Counted from the stretch's first letter, positions 1-8,446 are shown. The stretch is DNA of 64,000 bases from JAJKIP01 sp037200685 (GCA_037200685.1 JBBCIG010000002.1:124001-188000), one strand, 5' to 3'. A program made the numbers and translations. Notes: a model not told the origin generated them from the letters alone.

Positions 1-706
1 ACACGGCTTTGGCCACCACGTTTTGATAAACATGCGAAGTAGGCTGATGAAAAGTTGTCGCTTCAATGGCCGCTTTTAATTCTTCTTTCGCCGGCTCCAT
101 CAATGGCGAATGAAAAGCACCACCAACGGGAAGTATCAATGCCCTTTTCGCACCTGCTGCTTTCATTCTTTCACAGGCGATCTCAACACCTTTTACAGAT
201 CCACTTATTACTAACTGGCCGGGACAATTATAATTCGCCGGAACAACGATCTCTCCTGTTTCCTTTTGCACTTCATCGCAGATGGTTTCTACTTTATCAT
301 CGGCCAAGGCCAATACCGCAGCCATGGTGGAAGGGCTCATTTCACATGCTTTTTGCATCGCTTTTGCCCGCACTGCCACGAGTTCTAATGCATCTTCGAA
401 GCTCAAGGTTCCATTGACCACCAATGCGGAAAACTCACCTAATGAATGGCCGGCGACCATATCAGGTTTGGTACCATCAATTGTTCTGAAAGCGATAATT
501 GAATGCAGGAAAACGGCTGGCTGTGTGACATTGGTTTGCCTCAGGTCTTCTTCAGTGCCATTGAACATGATATCGGAGATGCGAAAGCCCAATACTTCAT
601 TCGCCTGTTCGAATAATTTTTTGGCGAATGCGCTGTTATCAAAATGCTCCTTCCCCATTCCCGAAAACTGCGACCCCTGGCCGGGAAAAACATAGGCTTG
701 CTTCAT
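1..706 (-). CDS. fabD: Malonyl-CoA:ACP transacylase (partial)
   Basis: Malonyl-CoA:ACP transacylase moves malonyl groups from CoA to acyl carrier protein to feed fatty acid elongation in the cytoplasm. Translation from the ATG at 706 begins MKQAYVFPGQGSQFSGMGKE, the typical family N-terminus. The nucleophile motif GHSLG lies near residue 86. About 235 codons are present and the window edge removes the C-terminal part, where the catalytic His/Gln region would be. It is co-oriented with folE, 77 bases upstream. No frameshift is visible. Only the missing 3' end limits the call. Confidence 0.95.
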   Translation of the reverse strand, partial: MKQAYVFPGQGSQFSGMGKEHFDNSAFAKKLFEQANEVLGFRISDIMFNGTEEDLRQTNVTQPAVFLHSIIAFRTIDGTKPDMVAGHSLGEFSALVVNGTLSFEDALELVAVRAKAMQKACEMSPSTMAAVLALADDKVETICDEVQKETGEIVVPANYNCPGQLVISGSVKGVEIACERMKAAGAKRALILPVGGAFHSPLMEPAKEELKAAIEATTFHQPTSHVYQNVVAKAV

Positions 707-783
707 GCTCAATGGTTGATTAGTGCCGGCAAAAATGATACAAATCGGCTAAGAAAAAAAAATATTTATATGAGAGAAATTTA

Positions 784-1386
784 TTACCTGCGGCTCAGAT
801 CAGACGAAATAAGCTTTAAAAATTCGCTGCGGGTTGAATTCTTTTGAAACTCACCGTCAAAAGCCGAAGTGGTGGTTTCAGAATTTTGTTTCTGAACACC
901 CCGCATCATCATACAAAGATGCTGGGCTTCGATAACCACGGCCACGCCAATGGGGTTTAATGTTTCTTTTATGGCGTTCATTATTTCCACCGTCAACCGC
1001 TCCTGCACCTGCAAGCGGCGTGAGTATACATCCACCACCCGTGCGATTTTGCTTAAGCCCGTTATCCAGCCATTCGGTATATAAGCGATATGTGCTTTGC
1101 CAAAGAATGGCAGCATGTGATGTTCGCACATGCTATATAATTCAATGTCTTTTACGACGATCATTTCACTCACCGGCTCATGAAATTTCGCTGAATTAAG
1201 AATTTCATGTGCATCGAGCTGGTAACCCTGCGTAACAAACTGCATGGCCTTGGCTATGCGTTCGGGAGTTTTTAAAAGCCCTTCCCGCTCCGCATCTTCA
1301 CCGATTAATCCCAGTACTTCTTTATAATTTTTAATCAGCCCTTCGGTGACTTTTTCATCGTATTGTTCTGTTTTATTGTATGCCAT
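784..1386 (-). CDS. folE: GTP cyclohydrolase I
   Basis: FolE converts GTP to 7,8-dihydroneopterin triphosphate, the entry to tetrahydrofolate, biopterin and queuosine precursors. The protein has the zinc-site motifs CEHHMLPF and HLCMMMRG and the QVQERLT block, all expected of FolE type I; its length of about 200 residues is normal. The ATG at 1386 (MAYNKTEQ) is preferred over an in-frame ATG seven codons upstream, whose extra residues do not look conserved. Two PTPS-like genes that act on the FolE product lie directly upstream on the same strand, so the three form a pterin group. Confidence 0.95.
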   Translation of the reverse strand: MAYNKTEQYDEKVTEGLIKNYKEVLGLIGEDAEREGLLKTPERIAKAMQFVTQGYQLDAHEILNSAKFHEPVSEMIVVKDIELYSMCEHHMLPFFGKAHIAYIPNGWITGLSKIARVVDVYSRRLQVQERLTVEIMNAIKETLNPIGVAVVIEAQHLCMMMRGVQKQNSETTTSAFDGEFQKNSTRSEFLKLISSDLSRR

Positions 1387-1460
1387 GTTGTAAAAGTAAA
1401 AATTCAAAATTCAAAAAAAATACACTTCTTAAACTTATTAACCCCTTAAATTTATTTTTA

Positions 1461-1530
1461 TGCCCCTGCTGCATTGCTACTATCATCGTCTGTTGCGTCG
1501 CACTCTTCATCTTTCTGTTCTCTATTCAGC
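1461..1530 (-). repeat. Dispersed intergenic repeat A, copy 1
   Basis: On the minus strand this matches repeat A, whose core is GCGACGCAACAGACGATGAT preceded by an AACAGAAAGATGA block and by GCTGAATAG. It lies between folE and the first PTPS gene. Other copies are near 7.6, 28.5, 35.5, 43.9, 49.2, 54.4, 58.1 and 59.5/60.7 kb. Confidence 0.8.
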
Positions 1531-1610
1531 AAATTCAAAAATCAAAAGTAAAAAGTAAAAACCTGCATCAGCAAGGCCCCTTTTTGAATTTTGATTTTTT
1601 ACTTTTGACT
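1531..1610. repeat. AT-rich inverted syllable repeat
   Basis: The left arm (1534-1560) is made of AAAAGTAAAAAGTAAAA-type units. The right arm (1581-1610) is a near-complement (TTTTGAATTTTGATTTTTTA), separated by about 20 bases. The arms could form an imperfect hairpin between the first PTPS gene and repeat A. It belongs to the short-syllable arrays seen elsewhere in this window. Confidence 0.65.
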
Positions 1611-1618
1611 TCCCTCTC

Positions 1619-2032
1619 CTATACCGGGTATTCCACAAAATTGCGTGGCGTTTCGTATAAACGAACCTGCATATCCAGTTTCTCATCAATATGCCGACGT
1701 AATAGTTTATAAATAACAATAGCGATATTCTCCGCCGTTGGATTTAGATTTTTAAATTCTTTCGTATCAAGATTAAGGTTTTTATGATCAAACCGTGAAT
1801 GTATTTCCCGTTGAATAAGATCGGAAAGCACTTTCAAATCTATCACATAACCGGTTTTAGGATTGGGCTTACCTACCACTTTCACTTCGAGTTCATAATT
1901 ATGCCCGTGATAATGAGGCAATGCACATTTGCCAAACACTTCTTCATTTTTTTTGTCATCCCAATCGGGATTAAACAGGCGGTGCGCTGCATTAAAATGT
2001 TCCCTGCGATATACTGCTACTTTTTTGCTCAT
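1619..2032 (-). CDS. 6-pyruvoyl-tetrahydropterin synthase-like protein, PTPS-II type motif
   Basis: This T-fold enzyme family acts on dihydroneopterin triphosphate, giving 6-pyruvoyl-tetrahydropterin or, for QueD, 6-carboxytetrahydropterin for queuosine. Visible are the zinc histidines (EHFNAAH and HYHGHNYE), the catalytic Cys in GKCALPHYHGH, the Asp-His pair in RFDHKNLN and Glu in LYETP. The spacing is C-x5-HGH, as in biopterin-type PTPS, not the C-x3-HGH of E. coli QueD. Length 137 residues is normal. It starts 41 bases after the stop of a paralogue (2074-2484) and shares folE's strand, suggesting one pterin operon. Biopterin versus queuosine function is not settled from sequence. Confidence 0.9.
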   Translation of the reverse strand: MSKKVAVYRREHFNAAHRLFNPDWDDKKNEEVFGKCALPHYHGHNYELEVKVVGKPNPKTGYVIDLKVLSDLIQREIHSRFDHKNLNLDTKEFKNLNPTAENIAIVIYKLLRRHIDEKLDMQVRLYETPRNFVEYPV

Positions 2033-2073
2033 AAAAGAATTATCATCAACAGCATTATAAAAATTTAGTTCGT

Positions 2074-2484
2074 TTATTCTCCAAAATATTCTACATAAAT
2101 GCGGGGTGTTTCATACAGCTTGATGCAGTGTAATAAAACGCCTTGTGGCAAATGAGGTAACAATTCTTTCCAGATCGCCATGGCAAGGTTTTCCGTACTG
2201 CACATTTTCCCTTTCATCATTTCTACATCCATGTTTAGGTTGCGGTGATCCAGTTTTTCCGTAACATGTTCTTTAATAAGATTGCTTAACTGCTTCACAT
2301 CACATACAAAACCCGTATCCGGGTTGGGTTTGCCTTTTACCGTTACCAATAGTTCATAGTTATGTCCATGCCAGTTTTCATTGGCACACTTGCCAAAAAC
2401 TTCTTCGTTTTTTGCATGATCCCATGCAGGATTGTAAAGTTTATGTGCCGCATTAAAATGTTCCGCTCTTGTCAGGTACACCAT
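2074..2484 (-). CDS. queD: 6-pyruvoyl-tetrahydropterin synthase-like protein, PTPS-I type motif
   Basis: This is a second PTPS/QueD-family protein, clearly paralogous to the one at 1619-2032: shared EHFNAAH, KNEEVFGKCA, HGHNYEL, GKPNP and LYETPR blocks. The active-site loop reads CANENWHGH, i.e. C-x2-E-x2-HGH. The Glu three residues after Cys is the PTPS-I signature, a type linked in the literature to queuosine and/or folate synthesis. The start MVYLTRAEHF at 2484 fits the family; an upstream ATG would add 13 poorly matching residues. It is divergent from mqnB with a 77-base gap. The symbol queD is by family only. Confidence 0.88.
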   Translation of the reverse strand: MVYLTRAEHFNAAHKLYNPAWDHAKNEEVFGKCANENWHGHNYELLVTVKGKPNPDTGFVCDVKQLSNLIKEHVTEKLDHRNLNMDVEMMKGKMCSTENLAMAIWKELLPHLPQGVLLHCIKLYETPRIYVEYFGE

Positions 2485-2561
2485 ATTCGATAAATGTGGC
2501 GGCAAAGTTAATGTATCGTTCAATTACCGTGGAAATCCGACATTTGCCCCGATATTCACTT

Positions 2562-3218
2562 ATGAATTGTTTACTCGTAGCAGCTACCGCAAAGGAAATC
2601 AGCGGATTTCTTGATCATTACCGGCATACAGACAAAACAATGTTTGTTGATATAAATATTGATGTACTGGTTACGGGAGTTGGCCTCACTGCCACCACTT
2701 ATAACCTTACCAAATACTTCCATCTTAAAAAACCCGATTTTGTAATACAGGCAGGCATAGCCGGTTGTTTTGATCCTGCTATTCCATTGGGCGCTTTAGT
2801 CGCGGTAAAACAGGATACCATTGCAGATGAAAGCGTTGTAGAATCAAAAGAATTAAAAACATTGTTTGATTTAGCGCTGGTCCCACAAAACCAGTTTCCC
2901 TATACAAAAGGCTGGCTGGTAAACCCAGACAAAGGAGTTTTTAAAAGAAATAAATATAAAGCTGTAAAAGCTATTTCGATCAATCATATCAGCACCGACA
3001 GGAAGATGATTAATTTTTATAAAGAAAAATTTAACCCCGTTATTGAATCCATGGAAGGTGCTGCGCTTCATTATGTTTGCTTATCAGAGAATATTCCGTT
3101 TCTGCAGTTAAGGGCTGTTTCTAATTATATCGGGGAAAGAAATAAAAAGAACTGGAAGATAAAAGAAGCGATCGTTACCCTGAACAAAGAACTGATCCGG
3201 TTGTTAGAATCACTATAA
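2562..3218 (+). CDS. mqnB: Futalosine hydrolase
   Basis: MqnB cleaves futalosine to dehypoxanthine futalosine and hypoxanthine in the futalosine route to menaquinone. The protein has the nucleoside-phosphorylase fold signatures QAGIAGCFD and the purine-site block ESMEGAALHYV. The ATG at 2562 (MNCLLVAATAKEI) gives a family-like N-terminus; an in-frame start at 2469 would add 31 atypical residues overlapping the divergent PTPS gene. mqnD follows 11 bases after the stop, so the two form a menaquinone operon. Confidence 0.92.
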   Translation: MNCLLVAATAKEISGFLDHYRHTDKTMFVDINIDVLVTGVGLTATTYNLTKYFHLKKPDFVIQAGIAGCFDPAIPLGALVAVKQDTIADESVVESKELKTLFDLALVPQNQFPYTKGWLVNPDKGVFKRNKYKAVKAISINHISTDRKMINFYKEKFNPVIESMEGAALHYVCLSENIPFLQLRAVSNYIGERNKKNWKIKEAIVTLNKELIRLLESL

Positions 3219-3229
3219 TTGAACTTTTC

Positions 3230-4060
3230 ATGAAGTTGACACTTGGCTTTTCCCCCTGCCCCAACGATACTTTCATCTTTGATGCGCTGGTCAATAAAAA
3301 AATAGATACGGAAGCACTGGATTTTGAAGCTATTTTGGAAGACGTGGAAACATTAAACCAATGGACATTACAGGGAAAACTTGCTATTACTAAACTCAGC
3401 TTTCCCGCTTTCTTTCAATCACTGGATAAATATATTTTACTGAATTCCGGAAGCGCTTTAGGCAAAGGTGTCGGGCCATTACTGGTTTCAAAAACCGAAA
3501 ATCAACAACCAGACATCAATAATTCCAGTATTGCATTACCGGGAATTAATACAACGGCGAACCTTCTTTTCAGCTTTGCTTACCCGCAAGCTGTAAATAA
3601 AAAATTCATGATCTTCTCCGCTATTGAAGATGCGGTGGCGAATGGAGAAACCGATCTTGGTGTTATTATTCATGAGAACCGTTTCACCTACCAGCAAAAA
3701 GGATTGCATAAAGTGGTTGATCTTGGAGAATTTTGGGAAGACAAAATGAATGCGCCGATTCCATTGGGCGGAATTGCCATTAAAAGGTCAATTGATAAAA
3801 TGATAAGTTTAAAAATAGATAAATTGATCAGGAAAAGCCTTGACTATGCATTTGCTAATTACCCGTTAGTAACTGGATACGTAAAAGAACATTCACAGGC
3901 CATGAGTGAAGAAGTGATGCGTAAGCATATTGATTTATATGTAAACAATTATTCGCTGGAACTCGGTGCCGATGGCAAAAAGGCAATTGAGATACTATTC
4001 AAAACATTTTTAGCCTCACAAAATAAAAGTAATGACCAGCACGCAGATTTATTTCTTTAG
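3230..4060 (+). CDS. mqnD: 1,4-dihydroxy-6-naphthoate synthase
   Basis: MqnD converts cyclic dehypoxanthine futalosine to 1,4-dihydroxy-6-naphthoate, a late step of futalosine-dependent menaquinone synthesis. The N-terminus MKLTLGFSPCPNDTFIFDAL is diagnostic and distinguishes it from MqnA. The KLSFPAF and GKGVGPLLV segments also match the periplasmic-binding-like fold of the family. Length 276 residues is usual. It is coupled to mqnB upstream. Its last 12 bases overlap the end of the convergent photolyase gene. Confidence 0.94.
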   Translation: MKLTLGFSPCPNDTFIFDALVNKKIDTEALDFEAILEDVETLNQWTLQGKLAITKLSFPAFFQSLDKYILLNSGSALGKGVGPLLVSKTENQQPDINNSSIALPGINTTANLLFSFAYPQAVNKKFMIFSAIEDAVANGETDLGVIIHENRFTYQQKGLHKVVDLGEFWEDKMNAPIPLGGIAIKRSIDKMISLKIDKLIRKSLDYAFANYPLVTGYVKEHSQAMSEEVMRKHIDLYVNNYSLELGADGKKAIEILFKTFLASQNKSNDQHADLFL

Positions 4061-5353
4061 CGCTTTGCTATAAACTTCGAGACATCTTTTTCTTGCGAAT
4101 TCATGTTCAACTATTGGTTTGGGATAAGTAAATTCTTCAAATTCGGGAACCCATTTGCGGATATATTTTAATTCAGGATCAAATTTTTTCGTCTGTAAAT
4201 ATGGATTGAATATCCTGAAATAGGGGGCAGCATCGCAACCACTACCGGCAGCCCATTGCCAGCCACCGTTATTGGCTGCCAGGTCAAAGTCCAGTAATTT
4301 TTTTGCAAAATAAGCTTCTCCCCATCGCCAATCTATCAATAAATGTTTAGTCAAAAACGAAGCAACGATCATGCGGACACGGTTGTGCATGAAACCGGTT
4401 TCATTTAATTCCCGCATGCCTGCATCTACAACCGGGTAGCCGGTTTGGCCATTGCACCAGGCTTCAAATTCTTTTTCGTTATTTCTCCATTGAATAGCAT
4501 CATATTCATTTTTAAAGGAATGACCAACCACTTTTGGAAAATGCCAGAGTATCATTTGGTAAAAATCCCGCCAGATCAGTTCGTTTAGAAACGTATCATT
4601 CAATAAACCTGCTTCTCTTACCAGTTCCCGGATACTGATAGTTCCAAAACGAAGATGAACACTTAAATGCGAAGTGCCTTTGATGGAAGGAATATCTCTT
4701 TGCTTTTGATAACCGGTTATAATCCCTTTCTCCCATTTCTTTTCGGGAAATTCTTTTCCAACTGGTTTAAAGTTCATTGATTCAAGCGAAGGAATTTCTT
4801 TTGCAGGTTGCTTGTAAAAATTATTGAAATACTTTTCAGTTGGATAAGATTTAAGATGAAACTCGCTTACAATAGCTTTCCATTTTCTTGAATAAGGAGT
4901 AAAAACCGTGTAAGGTTTGCCATCATCTTTCAGCACTTCATTTTTTTCCAATATCACCTGGTCTTTAAAGGTGTGAAACGATGCGCCTTGATTTTTAAGC
5001 AGTAGCTCAATTTCGCCGTCACGGTCTTTAGCATAGGGCTCATAATCATGATTAGTAAATACCTTCCCGATATTATATTCTTCAAGCAATTGTTGGAATA
5101 TTTCTTTTGGAAAACCGTATTGGACGGAAAGAGTGGATGCTTGCTTTTGTAGAGAGATTTGTATTTCCTGTAAAGCTTTATAAATAAATTCTACCCGGCT
5201 GTCTGCCCTGTCTTCCAGCTCATCCAAAATATTTTTATCGAAAATGAAAACCGGCAGTACGGGGTTTTTATCTTTTAGTGCATAATATAAGCCTGCGTTA
5301 TCGTGAAGACGGAGGTCCCGCCGGAACCAGAAAATATTGACAACAGGCTTCAT
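4049..5353 (-). CDS. phrB: Deoxyribodipyrimidine photolyase (cryptochrome/photolyase family)
   Basis: This FAD enzyme repairs UV pyrimidine dimers with light. The N-terminal alpha/beta antenna domain starts with FWFRRDLRLHDNAGL. The C-terminal FAD domain shows GYPVVDAGMREL, HNRVRMIVASFL and AANNGGWQWAAGSG followed by RIFNP, the usual class I signature. Length 434 residues is slightly short of E. coli PhrB but typical of Bacteroidota. Repair rather than signalling is inferred from overall similarity to class I CPD photolyases. Convergent with mqnD, and 15 bases downstream of the class IV aminotransferase gene, with which it may be cotranscribed. Confidence 0.93.
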   Translation of the reverse strand: MKPVVNIFWFRRDLRLHDNAGLYYALKDKNPVLPVFIFDKNILDELEDRADSRVEFIYKALQEIQISLQKQASTLSVQYGFPKEIFQQLLEEYNIGKVFTNHDYEPYAKDRDGEIELLLKNQGASFHTFKDQVILEKNEVLKDDGKPYTVFTPYSRKWKAIVSEFHLKSYPTEKYFNNFYKQPAKEIPSLESMNFKPVGKEFPEKKWEKGIITGYQKQRDIPSIKGTSHLSVHLRFGTISIRELVREAGLLNDTFLNELIWRDFYQMILWHFPKVVGHSFKNEYDAIQWRNNEKEFEAWCNGQTGYPVVDAGMRELNETGFMHNRVRMIVASFLTKHLLIDWRWGEAYFAKKLLDFDLAANNGGWQWAAGSGCDAAPYFRIFNPYLQTKKFDPELKYIRKWVPEFEEFTYPKPIVEHEFARKRCLEVYSKALKK

Positions 5354-5368
5354 GAAGGCAAAACAACA

Positions 5369-6208
5369 TCAACTCCTCAATGGTTCAACAAATCGCTTAT
5401 AAATTTCTTTTGTTTTTGAATTTGTATATATTTTATTCTCAAATTGTTTGACCCAACGGATGCCATACATGGAATTTGTCAGAAAAATCTCGTCAGCTTC
5501 TTCAATATCTTTTTGTGTAACCGCCTTTTCCTGTATTTCGTATTGGGAAGCGCTGCATTCTTTTAGCAGGTGCCTTCTCATTATTCCATTTACACAGCCC
5601 TCGCTTAAGGGAGGAGTGGTTAATTTATCATTCTTGATTAAAAAGACATTGGCTATCGTCGCATCGGCGATCCGATCATTGGTATTTACTATAAGGCAAT
5701 CATTCAATTTCTGATGTTTTGCATGCCTTGCCGCCATCACGTAAGGCAGATAGTTTGCTGATTTAAGATTTGAAAATTTATCACAGCTTTTCCGGGCATC
5801 AGGATAAACGCCGATGATGAGGCCATTTTCATTTAACGTATTTACTGTGTTTTCCGCCGGCCAGCATTCTATTATATAATGCAGCGTATTATTTCCTTCA
5901 TATATTCCGCCATTTCCACGGAAAACCGACAATCTTACCCGTGCCAGTTCCGTACAATCACTTTTATCGCATACACTCAAAATTTGTTGTGTTAGTTTTT
6001 CCGCAGTAACCAGCGCAGGTATTTCAAATTGCATCAGTTTTAATCCTTCAAAAAATCTCTCAAAGTGATATACTTCGAGCAGGATTTTACCACGGACTAC
6101 TTTCATTGTTTCAAATAAACCATCGCCATACCGATAGCTTTTATTATCCGCCATTAGTACGGGTTGGTCGCCTGGCATTATCTTTCCGTCAACACAGATA
6201 TAATTCAT
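5369..6208 (-). CDS. Class IV aminotransferase, probably aminodeoxychorismate lyase-like
   Basis: This is a PLP fold-type IV enzyme of 279 residues. It shows the early RYGDGLFETMKV block, the Schiff-base lysine in NLKSANYLPYV near residue 149, and SEGCVNGIMR, which resembles the PLP phosphate-binding part of PabC and branched-chain aminotransferases. The second ATG (6208, MNYICVDGKIM) matches family N-termini better than the first, nine codons upstream. PabC would fit folate synthesis with the nearby folE, but a D-amino or branched-chain aminotransferase role cannot be excluded. Confidence 0.85.
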   Translation of the reverse strand: MNYICVDGKIMPGDQPVLMADNKSYRYGDGLFETMKVVRGKILLEVYHFERFFEGLKLMQFEIPALVTAEKLTQQILSVCDKSDCTELARVRLSVFRGNGGIYEGNNTLHYIIECWPAENTVNTLNENGLIIGVYPDARKSCDKFSNLKSANYLPYVMAARHAKHQKLNDCLIVNTNDRIADATIANVFLIKNDKLTTPPLSEGCVNGIMRRHLLKECSASQYEIQEKAVTQKDIEEADEIFLTNSMYGIRWVKQFENKIYTNSKTKEIYKRFVEPLRS

Positions 6209-6224
6209 GGGATGAAAGTAAAGT

Positions 6225-6255
6225 AAAAAAGCCATCCCGCTTTACGCAGGATGGC
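6225..6255 (-). terminator. Intrinsic terminator after response regulator 1
   Basis: GCCATCC (6231-6237) pairs perfectly with GGATGGC (6249-6255). Read on the minus strand, the hairpin is followed by six T, directly downstream of the response-regulator stop at 6282. Confidence 0.85.
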
Positions 6256-6281
6256 AACTATATAAGCAATTAGCCTTTAAA

Positions 6282-6956
6282 TCAATGTTGTTCGACTAAA
6301 CCGGCTTTTACGGCGTACATAACAAGTCCCGCCATTGATTTGGTCCCGGTTTTTGTTTTTAATTTATCACGGATAGCTTCTACTGTACGGGGGCTCAGGT
6401 CAACAATATCAGCGATTTCCTTTGTGCTTTTTTCGTCGCACATCAGTTTAAGTATGGTAATTTCCTTATCTGTTAATTGTACATCCTGCGGGGCAGAAGC
6501 TTCGGCAGTGCGTTTTGTACGCAGGCCGCTCAGCAATGCTTTATTGGTAAGATCATTGAAAAAGAAATCCTGTTCATACACCGCTTTGATGGCATCATAG
6601 ATCATTTCTGATCCTGATTCTTTTGTCAGGTAGGAATTAGCGCCGATCTCCATCATACGGGAGATCACGGAATGATCATTATGCATGGAAAGCATAATCA
6701 CCTTTACGTTTGGATAAAGTTTTTTGATTTCAGGCAGTGTGGTTAATCCATCCATGATGGGCATCTGTATATCCAATAAGACAACATCCGGCTGAATGTG
6801 ACGCAACAAATTCAATAACTGCATACCGTTTTCGGCTTCAGCTACCATCTGTATATCCTTGCGACTGGAAAGGGAAGTTTTAACGCCTGTGCGGAAAAGT
6901 GCGTGGTCATCTGCGATTGCTACTTTAATTACGGTGTTCGAATCGTGGTTTTTCAT
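6282..6956 (-). CDS. NarL/FixJ-family response regulator 1
   Basis: This is a two-domain DNA-binding response regulator of 224 residues. The receiver domain has the acidic pair in IADDH, the phosphoacceptor Asp62 in VVLLDIQMP, and Lys112 in YLTKES. The C-terminal LuxR-type helix-turn-helix spans about 160-224 (STKEIADIVDLSPRTVEAIRD). No kinase is adjacent, so it is an orphan unless served by the kinase at 10.7 kb. A structured RNA gene is transcribed divergently from it, 260 bases upstream, an arrangement repeated at response regulator 2. A possible promoter with -33 at 7082-7084 and a degenerate -7 (TACTTTCC) at 7055-7062 precedes it. Confidence 0.93.
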   Translation of the reverse strand: MKNHDSNTVIKVAIADDHALFRTGVKTSLSSRKDIQMVAEAENGMQLLNLLRHIQPDVVLLDIQMPIMDGLTTLPEIKKLYPNVKVIMLSMHNDHSVISRMMEIGANSYLTKESGSEMIYDAIKAVYEQDFFFNDLTNKALLSGLRTKRTAEASAPQDVQLTDKEITILKLMCDEKSTKEIADIVDLSPRTVEAIRDKLKTKTGTKSMAGLVMYAVKAGLVEQH

Positions 6957-7184
6957 GGACGTTTTTATTTATTGGGTTCGGTTTTGTTCACATGCGCAAG
7001 ATGGAAAATTCCTGCTACATATACCATAGTAGAAGTACTTGATTTCACCCTTGCGGAAAGTACCGCTACTATATTATACTGCAAAGTTTAAAAAAAAATA
7101 ATAAATTTCATACGAAAGAATACTTATGTGTTTCTACTACATAAACAGTAAATACCGAAGATTTTAAATTGGGGAGTATTGCTC

Positions 7185-7215
7185 TTGTTCACACTATCGT
7201 GTGAGTATATTTTTG
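7185..7215 (+). promoter_or_regulatory. Bacteroidota-type promoter of RNA 1
   Basis: TTG at 7185-7187, 20 bases, then TATTTTTG at 7208-7215 fits the -33/-7 consensus TTG-N19/20-TAnnTTTG. The bases TATTGCTCTTG covering the -33 are identical to those at the RNA 2 promoter. Transcription would begin just before the closing stem at 7221. Confidence 0.75.
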
Positions 7216-7217
7216 CT

Positions 7218-7349
7218 TCAGAAAGTTGATTGTAGAGGATGACTCGTTTATCCTACTCATCCAATGTCCAAACCGTCCAGAAAGTTATTTCCAATTCCTT
7301 TGTAAAGACCAGACGACTCTCTCCCATCAATCAACTTTCTATTTTTTTA
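7218..7349 (+). ncRNA. Candidate structured small RNA 1 (paralogue of RNA 2)
   Basis: GAAAGTTGATTG (7221-7232) pairs perfectly with CAATCAACTTTC (7328-7339), enclosing about 95 bases, and a T-rich tract (7340-7349) follows, so the closing stem doubles as terminator. Inside, GGATGA (from 7237) can pair with TCATCC (to 7262). Blocks shared in order with RNA 2 are GAGGAT, ATCCAATRTCC, AAACCGTCCA and TTTCCA-ATCC-TTTG. The shared blocks contain no common reading frame, which favours RNA. Function is unknown. It lies divergent to response regulator 1. It could belong to a catalogued Bacteroidota motif that I cannot look up. Confidence 0.72.
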
Positions 7350-7479
7350 TATAAACCCGTTTTTATGATCCGTTCCTTCAATGAAAACCGGGCCCTGATC
7401 CGGAACAACCATTAACCTTATCCTTTGTTAGAACCTGTTGACCCTACATAAATTTTTTCTTTCATAACAGTAACGTTCA

Positions 7480-7507
7480 AAGCCTTTCCGCATGGAGGGG
7501 CTTTTTT
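7480..7507 (+). terminator. Orphan plus-strand terminator
   Basis: AAGCCTTTCC (7480-7489), loop GCAT, GGAGGGGCTT (7494-7503): ten pairs including two G-T, followed by six T. No plus-strand gene precedes it except RNA 1, which has its own terminator, so it may end read-through or a further short transcript from 7350-7480. Confidence 0.75.
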
Positions 7508-7552
7508 GTTTTTGAAGATTTCCCTCGTAAGCTATTCGCAATATTTAAATGT

Positions 7553-7625
7553 TGTTGAGTAATGGACAGGAAGATGAACGGAGCGTCGCAACGAAGATGA
7601 TCAGGGAACCGAAGCTGGGTTAATA
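7553..7625 (+). repeat. Dispersed intergenic repeat A, copy 2
   Basis: A diverged copy: GAACGGAGCGTCGCAACGAA, then GATGATCAGGGAACCGAAGC and GCTGGGTTAATA. It lies just downstream of the methyltransferase stop. The variant tail with GGAACCGAAGC is shared with copy 6 at 49.2 kb. Confidence 0.75.
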
Positions 7626-7667
7626 CTATTTTATCTGGAATTAATAACAACTTTTACAAGTATGTAT

Positions 7668-8411
7668 CTATTTCTTTTGGGCTATTATATATGCCCGCGG
7701 CTCGCCTAAAGCGAATTTTTTTCTTTCCGGTATGCTGTAAATTTCTTTTAAAACGAATCCTGCCTTATTCAGCATTGTTTCTATTTCCGCTACGGAAAAA
7801 ATATAATCGATGGCTTTTTTATTTTCAGCGGTCCCGTCTGCTGAGGTCATAACTGTTATTGTTTCAATGCGGGTGGGATGAAAAAGATATTGGGCTTCCG
7901 CCAAAAAATTTATTCCGTTTACATTCATTTCCGCTTTTTCTTTAAAGCTTTTGACGGCTATTTCTGTCAACGACCAGGTATTGATGAGTAAATGACCATT
8001 TTTTACAAGGCAGGAAGAAATAGAAGAAAGCAGTTGCTGGGTTTCTTCCGGGGGAAAAAAATTGAGACTGTTGCCCATGCACAAAGCAAGATCAAATTTT
8101 TCATCAGTACGGTATTGGATTACATCCGCTTTAAAAGCTTTTAATGATAAGTTTTCTTTTTTCGCCGTTTCATTGATTTCATTGATATAATCAGGAAGGT
8201 TGTCGACTGCTGTAACTTCTACTCCTTTTTTTGCAAGCGCAATGGCATGTCGCCCATACCCGCACATGATATCTAATACCTTGCTGCCGGGCTGCAGGTT
8301 GAAATACCTGATCATGAACTCTGCTTCTTTGGGAGTCAGTTCCGCAGGAATGAGTGTCCTCCAGATATCTTTGTAATGCCCGTCAAAATAAATATCGTTG
8401 ACATTTTCCAT
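7668..8411 (-). CDS. Class I SAM-dependent methyltransferase
   Basis: A 247-residue Rossmann-fold methyltransferase. Motif I is VLDIMCGYGRHA (about residues 45-56), with the acidic end of strand 2 in VTAVDNLPDY and a motif IV-like DLALCMGNSLNFF. The substrate cannot be read from sequence. It sits between two response-regulator genes with their RNA elements, co-oriented with response regulator 2, 35 bases downstream of it, so it may be cotranscribed with it. No frameshift is seen. Confidence 0.85.
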   Translation of the reverse strand: MENVNDIYFDGHYKDIWRTLIPAELTPKEAEFMIRYFNLQPGSKVLDIMCGYGRHAIALAKKGVEVTAVDNLPDYINEINETAKKENLSLKAFKADVIQYRTDEKFDLALCMGNSLNFFPPEETQQLLSSISSCLVKNGHLLINTWSLTEIAVKSFKEKAEMNVNGINFLAEAQYLFHPTRIETITVMTSADGTAENKKAIDYIFSVAEIETMLNKAGFVLKEIYSIPERKKFALGEPRAYIIAQKK

Positions 8412-8446
8412 GCAGGATGATAATAATACAGGCCCGAAAGTAAAAA

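Noticed and set aside
7265..7306. Short frame MSKPSRKLFPIPL inside RNA 1
   Set aside because: RNA 2 has no corresponding frame at the aligned position, so the conserved blocks are not explained by coding.
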